Of a stretch of 64,000 nt of DNA, positions 11,799 through 23,600 are shown piece after piece. The DNA is from Ichthyophis bannanicus. Lineage: Eukaryota > Chordata > Amphibia > Gymnophiona > Ichthyophiidae. Position numbers and translations under genes: made by a program. The stretch spans positions 19,593,080 through 19,657,079 of the forward strand of contig CM066033.1 of assembly GCA_033557465.1 (NCBI GenBank), read 5' to 3'. Under the pieces are notes generated by a model. That model was not told the DNA's origin and searched no databases. It saw only the letters and a list, made by a program, of their open reading frames with translations. How positions within the stretch are numbered: position 1 is the stretch's first letter; the number at the start of each line of letters is the position of its first letter.

Positions 11799-14700
11799 GT
11801 GGGTAATTAACATTCCTTCCATTAACCATCACTATGCTGTGTGTACATAGGCTCACAGATGTGCACCCTGGGGCAGGCCTGTCAAGGTTTAAGATGCCAC
11901 ACAAAGACACTTGTTGTTACAGAAGCTATCTTTGTGACACCCATCAGCGTGCACTATGTGCAAACACAGTGCTGGCATGGGAATCAAAGTGTGAGCCACA
12001 CATGCACAGCATCCTATATATCATGACACACAATTGCTGTGCCAGACCAGTACCAGCAAGCAAGCACTGTGCCACAGGGTATACATCCCCTATGTATACT
12101 GTGCAGTGTGTTTGCCCACACACCTGTGCACAGCTAAGAGGGAGATGTGGAGGGGGCGTGGCCACCACACACAAAACACACACACCTCTAATCCATCTCA
12201 GGGGTGTGTATGTGGTGTATGTGACAGCATACCCTCTACAGCTGTGATATGCGTGTCCACATTACACATTACACATTTGAGTTACCTAATCTTTGTGCCT
12301 TTGTTGCCCAATGACACTGTTACACACAGCCTGACAGCCAAGAGAGTGTGTACAGCTACAGATGCAGATGTAACAGTACTGATGCGTCAGGTGCCTCTGT
12401 TTGTGAGGGTACACAAAATGGTGAACATATAACAGGAAGGTCTAGGCCCCCTGACTGTAGCACACCCATGTGCCATTGCTACATTGTGACAACTGTACCG
12501 TGCAGCAGCGCAAATCAGGGTTCACATACACAGGCGGGACATATGTGTGATATGCAACGTGATAATGGCCCCATCCCACATCGGCTTTATCAACAGGTGT
12601 CCACACAGCATCATAGACGACATTATCGTGTACAGTGCCTCATACACACAGAGAGCACTATATGCACACTGGACAGAATCAGATGTTCCTTTCCCCTGTT
12701 TTTGGGGGGCAACACGCCCCTGCGGTCACCTGAATGCCCACAACTAGGGTTGGCTGTGTGACATACAGCCAGAGTGGCGACGCTGTCCCGCACATGTATA
12801 TTCCTAATGTACAGTCGTCTGAGGCGGATGGCCATTAGGGTCTATACGCCACATTACGTGTCCTTGCATCAGCATTGTGGATGAGGCCATCAGGTGATGT
12901 GGCTGGGGGGGACATAAAGTGGAGTCCAAACTGTATGGCATCACACAGGTAACCTGTGATGAGGCCAAGTTGCGTTTTGGGGTCAGCAGCTACACAGGCA
13001 GACCCGGTATAGGTTCCCCTGACCCCAAACAGACACAATATCCCAAATCCCAAACCTACATCCCCAAAAGGAAAACGTTAAGCTGCGACAGCAACAGACT
13101 ATTCAGCACCCTCCTGACAATTGCAGATCCAGACAGTTCACGTGAAAAAAACAGTTCGCACTCACGGTAACATGCCCATTCAAACATGTATGTACAGTTT
13201 GCGCTCATCCGCTGGGGAATACCTTGTGATGCCATGTGGCATGGTAGTCAGGTCGATGAACAGCAGTCTCATACAGGTCCAGCAGTGAGCAATGGCTGTA
13301 TGGACAGGTCAGGTTGTGCTCACCTTCCCCTGGCGTCCACAATAGCCTATAGTCGGCAGACACACCTTCCATATTTTGACCCACAACACCCACTACAGAT
13401 GCTATACATTGGCCCTGGCAAAGGCACATTCCATGACATGACCAGGTGATACGTACGTTCGTGTGCCAAATGCAACTGCTAGCTCACCCTCTGTGCTGTG
13501 CGACGCAGGGGCTGGTATACACCCAGGGACATCTGGCCTGTGGCTTGGTGTGAGCAGACTGCTCATTCGCCCACTAGGGATTCCGTCCTCCCTCTTGACA
13601 TATCTCACAGACACATGCCCTCTTTCCCCGGAGGGATCAATACATAGGTGACGTGTGTTTGTAACGTGAGTCCTCACATCATTCCATTCCTAGGCCGTGG
13701 AAAATGTTTTGCCCCATGCCCGTGGTTTGGGACGGTTGGTCTCCAAGTGACCAGCTGTAGTACCTGGGATCCTCAACACATTTCATTCCCCCCTCTGACC
13801 CTGGTACTTGCACTGTAGGTTTGGGTTATCCACCTCGGGGTATACCAAGATGTCTGAGCCCTGCATTGCTGTATCCTCTACTGGACTACGCAGCATCCCT
13901 GTGTCATAGTGCTCACCAGGCTCTTGCCTCCACAGCACATTGTCTCGTGGTTGGTGTATGCCCTGGTCTACCCTCTCCTGTCGACTGCCACAGTTGAGAT
14001 GACTGACATGTTGACGCCCTCACATGTACACCTTCTGTCACCCATCCCGTGTTTGTGGCGACTGGGTGTGCCTGTAGGCTAGCATTGGATGTGTTTGTTT
14101 GTGAGCTATGTTTCCCTTGGGATGTATGCTTAGGTGAGCCATCCCCATGTACGGGTACACCGTGTGTCCTCTTTCCTACCCAGGGCTGTGTGTCAGCAGG
14201 AGCAATGCAATATGCAACACTGCTGTCTGCATTTGGATGGATGCTAATATTGCACCGTGGAACAACACATGTCAATAGGGCCCGTGATGTGATGTGACCC
14301 GCTGCACACCTCACCCCTGCCGTGCCTGCTGCCAGGCACAATCAGGGATGGCCCACTCTCCTATATCCAGGGCTGAACACACTTATCTGAGGCCTGTCAC
14401 TAGCATTTGCATGCCTAGCATACCCCTGTACATGTACGTCTGGAGTCTGGGACCCTGTGCAGCAGCAGGACTACATCACCGTGGCCCTTGAGGGCACACA
14501 AAATGGGCCCCAGGTGTACATGCACTGTTTTCTGCCCACTGGGGTCACCCCCGGGAGGGGTTGGTGTTGTGAGAGAACCTTAGCTGTCACCCACATGTGG
14601 GAGTGTTGGGTCAGCCCTGGGTATGTTCTGGGAACCGCTGTTTCACACCCCATCGCACATTGTCATGAGCACTGCACTGGTCACATGGCCGGTGTGTGTG

Positions 14701-14959
14701 TGTCCATCTGCTCGACCCCAACGTTCCCTGCCTGTATGCATCCCATATCTCCTACTCATTGTGTATCCCCTGGTGTTGTTGCAGTCAGTCGCACACCCTC
14801 CAGCCACCCACACAATGTACACTTATCTGCTGTCTGTCTGCTAATAGTACTGGTACATATGATGGACGTTGTCTAGTTCTTGCACACACAGTGTATCCGT
14901 GTGCCTGTGTCTCACAGCACGTTCTCAGACGGCTGCCTAGTGTGTGAACCTACCCAATC

Positions 14960-16390
14960 ATGATGATGCATATATTCATATGATACATGAAAGGTATTGT
15001 GGGTAATGTAGTTCATTTACCACAAACACAGCCGGAGACAATACTTTGTTGTGGAACAGTGGTAAAGCCAATAACCAACGTCTTATATTGATGGGTTTTA
15101 ATTCACTCTGCACTTGTATGCTTGGTAGGATATTTATTAGGTTACTTGGTTGCAGTATTTAAATTGTTAACATAAAGTCACAAATCAACTCATGAAAACA
15201 ACCTTCACCCTGTCAGGCAATTAGCTAATGTTTTCCTAGCAAAGAATACCAAATGAAAGGTCACAAATAATGAATACACCTTGCTGCTTAGGTTAACCTC
15301 TGCTCATGTCCCACACAGATCCTGCAGTGATTCTCTCCTTGCTCACACACACAATTAGGTGCAGCTTTCATTAATATCAATTCCCCAGCTGAAAACCCTG
15401 AGCTGGCTGGCTGATACTGTGTGAGGCCATATCCTGCTTTAGGAACTGTTCGTAGTGCAAAAAATAACAAGGTTAGGTAACTTTGTGATGGCAGATGTGT
15501 TTCCTCACATAGAGCTAGAAATCGAACTATGATGGAGAACACTCCATGTAAACAATAGTTTCATCTGCTGTGATTTCCCCCTCATCACTAAGCATAGGGT
15601 GACTATCATAAAATAGCACAGATGAGTCTTTCAGTAGGGAACTATCAAGAGAATGCTCATTGCCCTGCTGCCATTCACTATTAGAGATAGGGTCGGGATC
15701 AGTGTTCATACCTGAACCGCCCTTGCTGCCATGGTTCATCTCTGTATAGCCTGGCCAGTATGTACTCCAGTTCTTATGTCCAGCCTTCCAATCGTATCCC
15801 TGGACAACTGGATCTCCTCTCACATACCTTCTGGGCATATGTCCTATGGTCCCTTCCACGTGCAGTCTTCTCTCTCACCAGTAGCCACGGGTGATTCCTA
15901 TTCTCTGCCACTCCATTCCTCTGGGTGAACCCAGTCCAATGGTCTATGCTGGCAATTGGAATACCTCCCAGTAAAGGTACAGCCTTGGACTCTCCTAGAT
16001 CGCGCAATGGCCTATCTGCTCTTCCTACCAGAGGGTTTCCTTCCATCTCTATACTTTTTTCTTGTCCTCTGCTTCTACAGGTGATATTGGAACATGTAGC
16101 CCTAACTGTAGCTGGGCTGGAGCTTGTAGATGGTCTGTAGCTTGTAGCTGGACTGGAGCTTGTAGGTCTTGCTGTAGCTGCTATCTGTAGAATCAGCTCT
16201 ATTGTTATGCTGTCTTGATGTGTGCTCCTCCCTATCACAGCGCAGCTGTGCTGAATCAGGCCCTGCCCTTTGAGATGAGTGCCTAGGGATTACCTCATAG
16301 CTCTCTTGGATTGAACACATGTATTCTCACTTCAGCCCCCCTCATGGATGCTGGACACCTGGTGGCATTCTGGGACTGGTAGTCTTTTAT
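14960..16390. mobile_element. Unclassified repeat inserted in Myb intron 2
   Basis: Base composition switches from CACA-rich to ordinary mixed sequence at both ends. The ends carry partly similar words (attgtgggtaatgtagttc near 14996; attctgggactggtagtc near 16366), which may be terminal sequences. Minus-strand open frames of 110 and 154 codons (15,527-15,859 and 15,774-16,238) overlap and appear to be one frameshifted frame of unknown nature. I could not assign it to a superfamily. Confidence 0.4.
16095..16195. repeat. Short minisatellite (CTGTAGCT/GGAGCTTGTAG)
   Basis: About three imperfect units built from gctggactggagcttgtag and ctgtagct words occur inside the nested insertion. They account for the Tyr-Lys-Leu-Gln-Ser-type repeats seen when the minus strand is translated. 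Confidence 0.5.
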
Positions 16391-16671
16391 GTGTGAGCTA
16401 TGTGTTATTACCTCTACCAGGACTGACAGGAGTCTTGTTCAGAGTCAGCATCACCCTTTCTATAACTCCTACCTGAGCCATGATAGGCTTCCTTAGCAAA
16501 ACGTACATGGTGTATGTCCTGTGTGTAATGTTTCTATACATCAAAATATGCATCTCAGTAGTACAGTTTGTACCATGCAAAGGGTATTTGTGTGATATGT
16601 TTTGCCTAGATCTGCTTGACAATTGTACCGCCAGCAGGTAACTCAATGACCACCATCTCTTCCCCACACAG

Positions 16672-16961
16672 GCATTCGTCAGGAACTTGCAGCTATACGG
16701 CACAATGGAGAAAGCCTCATACAGGAGGTGTGTGCTTCTGCGCCAACACATCCAAGATATGCCTTATGGGAGGATGTGTGTGGCCATGGAGTGCATCCAA
16801 GCTGCCTGGAAAGGATGGCACCACCGCCCCGCCGCCCACACCGCCACCACCACCACCACCCACACCCCCGCCACAGGCACAAGATTGACCGTGTGGGGCC
16901 AGCTGCAGGGGAACGTATTTTGCAGCGTGCCAGACGTGAGAGGCAGCGCCGTCGCCAATAG
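16672..16961 (+). CDS. Myb-like gene, exon 3 (His/Pro- and Arg-rich C-terminus)
   Basis: Entered in phase 1, the exon reads GIRQELAAIRHNGESLIQEV, then a linker (HPRYALWEDVCGHG), a Pro/Arg/His-rich run with five consecutive His, and a basic tail (ILQRARRERQRRR) ending at TAG (16959-16961). The helical start and basic end fit the C-terminal part of Harbinger Myb-type partners. Several AATAAA words lie 250 bp downstream. The frame is continuous with exon 2 without any indel correction. Confidence 0.65.
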
Positions 16962-17089
16962 TGCAATACCTATTACTGTAACATTGGCATACATATAAAG
17001 TCTCCGTCCAATGTTTCTCTCCTTTTTATAGCATAGTTTGTGTGCACAATGCATGCCCTGACCATTACCTTAGGGGTTCAGATCTGGCC

Positions 17090-17240
17090 CGGTATTGCCG
17101 GGGTGTCCATACTGTCTTGTATTACTGCACACATGGCATTGCACTAGTATGCCTGTTTGATGTACACCGCGCTGATTTTAATAGCGCGGGTATAGAAGCA
17201 AATGTTAAATAAATAAATAACTAAAATAAATAAATTTCAT
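17090..17240 (+). repeat. SINE/LINE 3' tail with AATAAA repeats
   Basis: A hairpin-like phrase (caccgcgctgattttaatag then cgcggg) is followed by (AAATAAAT)n. A similar tail, in reverse, ends the tRNA-derived SINE at 34,256-34,552. The AATAAA words could also serve as polyadenylation signals for the Myb-like gene just upstream. Confidence 0.5.
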
Positions 17241-17782
17241 AACTGCATACGATCTGTGCATTGGGCCCCTTGGCTGCAATACACCAATGTTCACATAGGT
17301 CCCAATGCCACATTGTGGGCAGCTGCAGGGTTACAACAACACTATCGTGGCCATTCCACGGTAACACCCCCTGATACTGTGCACATTGGGTGAGGCTCTG
17401 TGGCCATTGGCCCTGTCATTGGCAGGGGTGACATGCGTGTCCCGCCCCTCCATGGCACACATGTGTGCAGAGGGTACACTATGGGTGTCATGCGTGTGTG
17501 CGATGCTGCTCTGCACCAGCAATTGTTGTGGGGACAGACACATCCCTGTGACATGACTGTTTAGGCGGGAGATATTAACAGCAACATGACCTGTGGTTAC
17601 CCATGTCCACATTCCTATGCACAGATGTTCCTCACACAGCGACGCATGTGGTGCAGGTAACATTATGATGGCCATGGCCACGCTACATGTCCAACCAGGT
17701 GTATGGACCTTCCCTTGCTTGCCTACTTGTTGTGTGGTGAAGGTACACACGTGACCTGTGAGGCAGGTTCAAAACATGTTTA

Positions 17783-18193
17783 TTATAACAAACTGTCACA
17801 CAATGGCCAACATGCCCAACATAAACACACGCATGTGGTGGGGGCGGGGGAAACACAGCGCAGCAGAGGGCACATAGGGGCATCACAGGTGCCAGCCGTG
17901 GTACCATGTAATGGCTGTTCGTCAGGTGGCCATCGGGATGCCAGATGCACCACATCACTGGCCACCTGCCGAACAGCACCAGTCAAACACTGCAGGGCGT
18001 GGAACACTACACGGATGTCGTTTCTTAAGTCATCCAGGGCAATGCACACATCGTCGATACACCTGCCAGCACACAGACACACATTGTCTGTGGTCTGTGT
18101 GCTGGCATGAGCATGAGGTGTACCAGTGGCCCTGGGTGACGCACGATCGTGCTCACGTCCGTGCCGTGCAGACGCCTGCACTGCCGGACTGGT
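17783..18193 (-). CDS. Putative last exon of an unidentified gene (helical C-terminus)
   Basis: The minus-strand frame opens just after possible acceptors in aacacagcccagcag (about 18,200-18,190) and ends at TAA (17785-17783). That stop overlaps an AATAAA polyadenylation signal (minus strand, 17784-17779). The middle part is amphipathic and heptad-like (IDDVCIALDDLRNDIRVVF, then ALQCLTGAVRQVASDVVHL), as in the C-terminal oligomerisation helices of Myb-like Harbinger partners. I do not recognise a family. It converges tail-to-tail on the Myb gene that ends at 16,961. The link to the exons at 18,387-18,837 is not settled. Confidence 0.45.
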   Translation of the reverse strand, partial: TSPAVQASARHGREHDRASPRATGTPHAHASTQTTDNVCLCAGRCIDDVCIALDDLRNDIRVVFHALQCLTGAVRQVASDVVHLASRWPPDEQPLHGTTAGTCDAPMCPLLRCVSPAPTTCVCLCWACWPLCDSLL

Positions 18194-18386
18194 GCCCCGG
18201 TGGCCCTCTGCTGGGCTGTGTTAACCCCCAACCAACCCCAACCTCTCCACGCTCCTTCCATACCCACCCCCGACCCTCCCTGCCCACACCATCACCCCAA
18301 CTCCCCGCCTACCCTGCCTGCACCCCTTGCCCACGTTGCCCCTCTGTCCTGCACCCCCCTCTGTCCCATCCCCATGCTGCCCCTGG

Positions 18387-18837
18387 TTAGGGGTGTGGCC
18401 TGCTGCCATCTTCCTCGTCCTCTCCCACATCACTGGAGGAAACCACCACCACCATCTGCCCTCTCTGGTCCAGAATGTGGCTGCTCATCCCACCAGGCTG
18501 GTCGTCCTCCTCCTCCACCTCCTCCTCCTCCTCCTCGGTTGTGTGCCGGGTGGTGGGCCTCCGGAGACTGTGGGCAGAGGTGTGTGGCGAGGCGTCGCTG
18601 GGCATCACTGTCTGTGAAGGATGACATACATCAGGTGATGTCCATGTGTGTCACATACCAAATATGCAGATGCAGGTGGGAGACAGGCTGGTGGCCCTAT
18701 GGCACACCTGAACCTGTGAGTTGCCCATTCCAATACTCACCATTCGTGGTGGTGCTGGCGCTCCCTGCAGGCACGTGTGAGGAACTCCGGGTGGGAATTT
18801 GCGAAGTTCGCGCCCCTTCTTCCTTCAGGTCCTCCAC
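18387..18837 (-). CDS. Putative two-exon minus-strand gene segment with Glu-rich tract
   Basis: A candidate exon at 18837-18741 has an acceptor ending atatccacag and a strong GTGAGT donor (18740-18735). It ends in phase 1. Splicing to the acceptor gacag (AG at 18609-18608) joins STTTN to VMPSDASPHTSAHSL, followed by a Glu-rich tract (EEEEEEVEEEDDQP) and SSSDVGEDEEDGSRPHP, with a stop at 18,387. Charge pattern and context resemble exon 2 of the plus-strand Myb-like gene. No Myb domain was found upstream, so this could be a third element gene or a rearranged partner copy. Confidence 0.4.
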
Positions 18838-18841
18838 CTGT

Positions 18842-21800
18842 GGATATGCACAAGGTTGTCAGGTGTCAACACATACCACCTGTCACTGGGGCTATGGTTG
18901 AACATACGTGGACTTGTCTGGCCCACACCCATGCTTCTCCCCCACCCCTGCTGTTTGGGGCATATAGAGGCATAGTAACCGACCTCCAGCAGTCCAGTCC
19001 CTCCCACATGTGCAAATAGGTTAGCACATAGGTGTCACTGCCGTATGACATGAGCATAGCTTACATCCACCTGCACTGTCATGTAGGGGCATCACACATC
19101 AGCATCACAAAGTGACTGCATGCTGCTCCTCACCCATATCCCCACAACAACCTGTCAGAACGGTGGACTGGTGGGGGTGGACTGTGAGAGACAGGGGTGT
19201 AGACGCGGTGGGCCATAGGTGGGACGTCACAGAGACAGAGGGGATGAGGGAGGGAAGATCACCATAGGGCAACATGGTGTGCATTGTAGGTCACATCCCT
19301 GCTGTGCAATGACAGCAGCTGTCAAAGGTGTGTGTGTTTGATGTATCCCGGAAGGGGCAGGGACATGGTGAACGCTGGAGGTGACCAACTCTGAGCGTTT
19401 GCCACTGTATGATACCCATAGTGTGTATCCCCTGTGGGGCAGCTCACCTACACAGTTGGCTTCTGTGTCCCCCTCTATGGGTGTTGCCTCTCTGGACAGC
19501 CATGTGTGTACCTGGTCTGTCACAGCAGCAGCCATAACACATCGCATCCCTATGTGTGTGTGCCCTCATGTAGTGTTGCTTAGGCGCATATTGGGGATGT
19601 GTCATACACAACCCGCCTGGCTGCGATGCCCCTACTTGTACCCCTTGTAAGCTAGTGTGGCCATCTCCCACACGGCATGCAGGGGTGATAGTCTTAATAT
19701 GTCCCTCACATTGTGTTGTGAAGGGTGGGTGTGTTTGGCTGTTTTGCATGGGCCACCTCCCATGGTTGACAGTGTCCAGTCCCCCTATGTTGTGTAGCGA
19801 ACACACATGCATGGGGGTACATGGTGATCATGAGCTGTCCCATATCTCTGTCAGTGTTTTGCAGGGCGGTGGGGATGTACCTGACCAGGTGGTGGGATGT
19901 CCTCTATTTGGTATTGCGACTGTACAAGTTACGCCTGGTTGTTTCCCAGGGATATGTTGGTTGTGTGGAACATGTACATTTCTGTCATTTAGAGCTGGGT
20001 GTGGTCCATGATGGCCATATGACCGATGGGCTATATTAGACATGGCACAGTGTGTAGTACATTGTTGTCCCTTGCATTTTGCTGTGTAGTACTGTTTGAC
20101 CATCCGCACAAGCCAGACGTGTCAGCATCCAGCCTCATAGATCCTTGCTTTCACATTGTCCATTGACAGTCAGACACACATACAGTGGGTGTATCAGACA
20201 TTATCGTGTGACAGTACATGTCACTTTTGGAGGCATATGCCACAATGTCAGGGGCAGGGACTCACCCCATGTGTCCACACCAGCACCAATGATAACCTTT
20301 GCCATCATTTGCCACCTCGCTACAACAATGACGTCCAGGCACGTACATACCTTCCCCATGTCATATGGGAGGGCCACATCTAGGTGCTCTACATGTTCAT
20401 GAGACGGCCATTCCAATACAATCCCCTGGCACCTTGTTTGGGACAGTATCCTGTGTGAGGGCAGGGATCCATGTCACACACAGCAGCCACACAAGCTGTG
20501 TTCATACACCAGTAACAGAGTGTCTGACAACATGTCATCTGTGAGCAATTGTGTTGTGAACATAACCGACTACACCACAATGGGGTGCACAGGGGGCTTT
20601 CCATTTTGCACCACTGCTAACGTCTAACGCTGCCTAGTTATTCGCACAAACTGTGCCAGGTGGGTAGGGAGTGGGGGGGGGATATCCCCTCCTGTTCAGG
20701 GTGTTTTCCTGTATGTCTTGATGTCCAGCCAGGGTGGGACCCTCCCCTGGCGTATGTGGCTATGGATGGATATCAGCCTCATGTCCCCTGTGTTGCATCT
20801 CATTTTCCGACGTGCAACTGAGTGGAACATGTCCACAGGCCAGGCCGCCCCCAGTGGGTCTGAAACTTATGGTGTGACTACTTTCATTTTGGACATGCTG
20901 GCACCCCCTTGCAATTCACATTACTGGACTCTGACCGTCCCATTCTCTAGGCACCTAGGGGGATTGCACATATGTTGTCCCTGTGGTTTTTTGGGAGCAT
21001 GCAGTGGTTGGAACACAGGCGCGTAGTGTCTGCATTTACATGGTACCAATGTGTCCCACACAATAGACATCTGCATTGAGGGTCCATATGCCCATGCTGT
21101 GCGCCAAAACATTGTGTGGTGCCAATGACACAATATGTGTGTCCTGGGGGGTTGTCTGGTACCCTGGTGTACTAGGGATGGCTGCAGGCCCGTGTCTTTG
21201 CCACAGTCAATCTGTGTGCTAGTGACACCTGCTATGCCTTTGCAGTTGTCATGGACACATCCCATGCCCCAATGCTAAACACGTGGTGTTATGACGCATG
21301 TGCCGACTCCCACTGGTATAGTGGTTATTGACTCTTCCTTTGTTGGGCCTGGTGGTAACACCAGAGCTGTTGTCACCAACTGGCATTTGTCAGTGCCACT
21401 GCCAGGGCATCCCTATGTTGAGGGGTTTATGTCCCTCTGGGAACCTGCCACACTATGTTGGTCTAGATGTGATCCACACGACACATGGTGAAACACTGGG
21501 GAAATGGCTACCAAAACAGCCACATTGTGGGGGGTGGGGGGTGTTTGCGCAGGCTGGCCGTCTCGGCCAAACCACACCCCTGGATGCCATCCCACTGGTC
21601 AATCATGGTGACAGGTCAAATGTGGGGCCTTGGCAGTCAGCACACTAGGCATGGCTGACAGTGACCAATGAGTGTTTGGCAGCGCTCCTGGAGCATGTCC
21701 TCCCGCACATGGTGTGTTCTCCATGCTAAGGGCATGGTTTGGCCTATGCATACATAGAAGAGCAACGTATTTGGGTAATTCACAGTGTTCCCCTGGTGTT

Positions 21801-22400
21801 TTCGTCCTTTGAATCATGTCAACACAGTCTACTAGTGCTGGGATATCAGATCCACCAGTGTCACAGTTAGTGGGGCCTCCTCAGCAGTGACAACACAGGG
21901 GTTGCTTTCCCATACAGGTGTATTGCACTTAGACGGACACAGAGATGACATTTTTTCCGTGACATTATGCACTGGGGAGCAGCAATTGGGCTTTTCAACA
22001 GGGCAGGCCACATGAAGCTGTGGGGTACTCCCATAGGCTTTTATGGTGGATGGGGGGGAGCAGTCGCATACTGTCTTGCTCACTGCATCACAGACAGATA
22101 TGGGTCAGTGCCCTCATGCCTATTCCAGGTGAATATCTGTCCCCCAGTGCCACATACATGCCTCAATGTGGGTGTGGACATGTGTGCAGCGACACTCTGA
22201 TGATGCGATAGTCGCATGTCTCCCTAAACTGCACATGGGGAGCGTCTCCCCTTTGTGCATCTGGCCCTGTTGACAGGACATGGCATTGGCATGGCAGGTC
22301 ATTTGTTTGGCCAATGTGGATGTCTACATTGGGGTGGGGAGGCCTGTGTAGCCCCGTAGGTATTTACATTAGATTCATGTGGGTGTCACATTAACTGTAC
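18842..22400. other. Gene-free CACA/TGTG-rich tract
   Basis: The composition matches 1-14,950. I found no frame with recognisable protein content and no RNA gene. Frames of 60-120 codons on both strands are short and lack domain-like patterns. Confidence 0.5.
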
Positions 22401-23600
22401 ATGTCAATGCAATCGTCTGAAACAGGCAATTGGCTTACCCAGATGTAAGCGTAAACATGTTTGTGCTTCCTCAATACATGTGACATTGAGTGGTTTGCCC
22501 TAAGCCACTCGGTGGGCATGGGGTCAGTGGTCCATGATGCACAATGGATGATCTTAGATGGCCTGCATGGATGTAATTTACCTTTGACGCCAGCATCATG
22601 GAAGTGTGTGATGTCCTGTATGTCATAGGGGCTTAGTAGGCTTGTAGGCTAGTCATTCGAGCACGTACTCCTTGACGACTGTGAGACACAGCATAGCTGG
22701 CGATGGTGGAGCCATGCATCTGTCACGCCTTCCAGCTTCCTCGGGTGGTTTTATGTTCCTCTGACCCTGTGTCCGGTGCTGAGGGTTCTATGACGTATCG
22801 TGCGTGTCACACATCTTAACGGACCAATGCCACATTAACCACTGCTATGTGCTGTTTGCGGCCCCTGTAGCATTTGTGGGATGATATGCTTGGTAGTGTG
22901 GCAACCATGGATGTGTGTCTCTGGAACTAACCCCTCCAGAGTCTATCTGTGAGGTAGTCCATGTAGTAACAAAAGGGTCATTGCTGGTCCTGTAGGCATT
23001 TCGTGTAGGTTATAACATCAATTCTGGGGTGGGCATACATAAGCTGTGCTGCATGTCCCTCAGCTAACGGGTTGGGCTTCGCATCTCGAGGCTACTGTTT
23101 GATAGCTTTTGTGAACGCACAACCTTATTATCAGCATGCTACGGCCTAACACTGCGTCCATACATGTACAGTGCGTTTGTGTTGGACTCTATGTGCCACA
23201 TAGGGCAGAAACAACAGTGGGGAGTGCAGTTGTGGAGTTGGGCAACCAGACTGCACTATACTCCTAGGTGAGCCTATGGGGACTGAGATAACCTTCCGTT
23301 ACATAATAAGCTATTAGGCCACCACCGGTGATTGGGTTGTCCTAAACGGCATAGTCACTCTAGGAAGTATTATCAGACTATTGCAACATGGTGACACCAC
23401 TGGACTCGAGATGCATGTATACAGCGGCCTGCGATTGATGGTTACAGATAATTGAGCTGAAGCACCAACCCTCAAGCACGTGCTATCTGCATATCACCTA
23501 AGGGCTGACTGTGGCAGTTACTGTGATGGGCTGGACCGACGAACGGTGGGATTGGTGGAATGGTTAGGCCTACTACTGTCACATGGGCATAGCCTGGATC
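22400..23600. other. Gene-free transition into the satellite
   Basis: Open frames disappear almost completely here and the CACA texture fades. The sequence looks noisy, as in the following satellite, and contains no recognisable gene or repeat unit. It may be a low-accuracy contig end. Confidence 0.4.

Larger units (their letters stand above)
11799..16671 (+). other. Intron 2 of the Myb-like gene, carrying an insertion
   Basis: This 4873-nt intron ends at a pyrimidine-rich acceptor, ccccacacag, at 16671. From 11799 to about 14,950 it has the CACA/TGTG-rich texture of the surrounding tract and no gene I recognise. From about 14,960 to 16,390 the composition changes abruptly, indicating a nested repeat. 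Confidence 0.55.

Noticed and set aside
18149..18901. 250-codon plus-strand Pro-rich frame
   Set aside because: Low-complexity antisense of the Glu-rich minus-strand gene candidate; no domain-like content.
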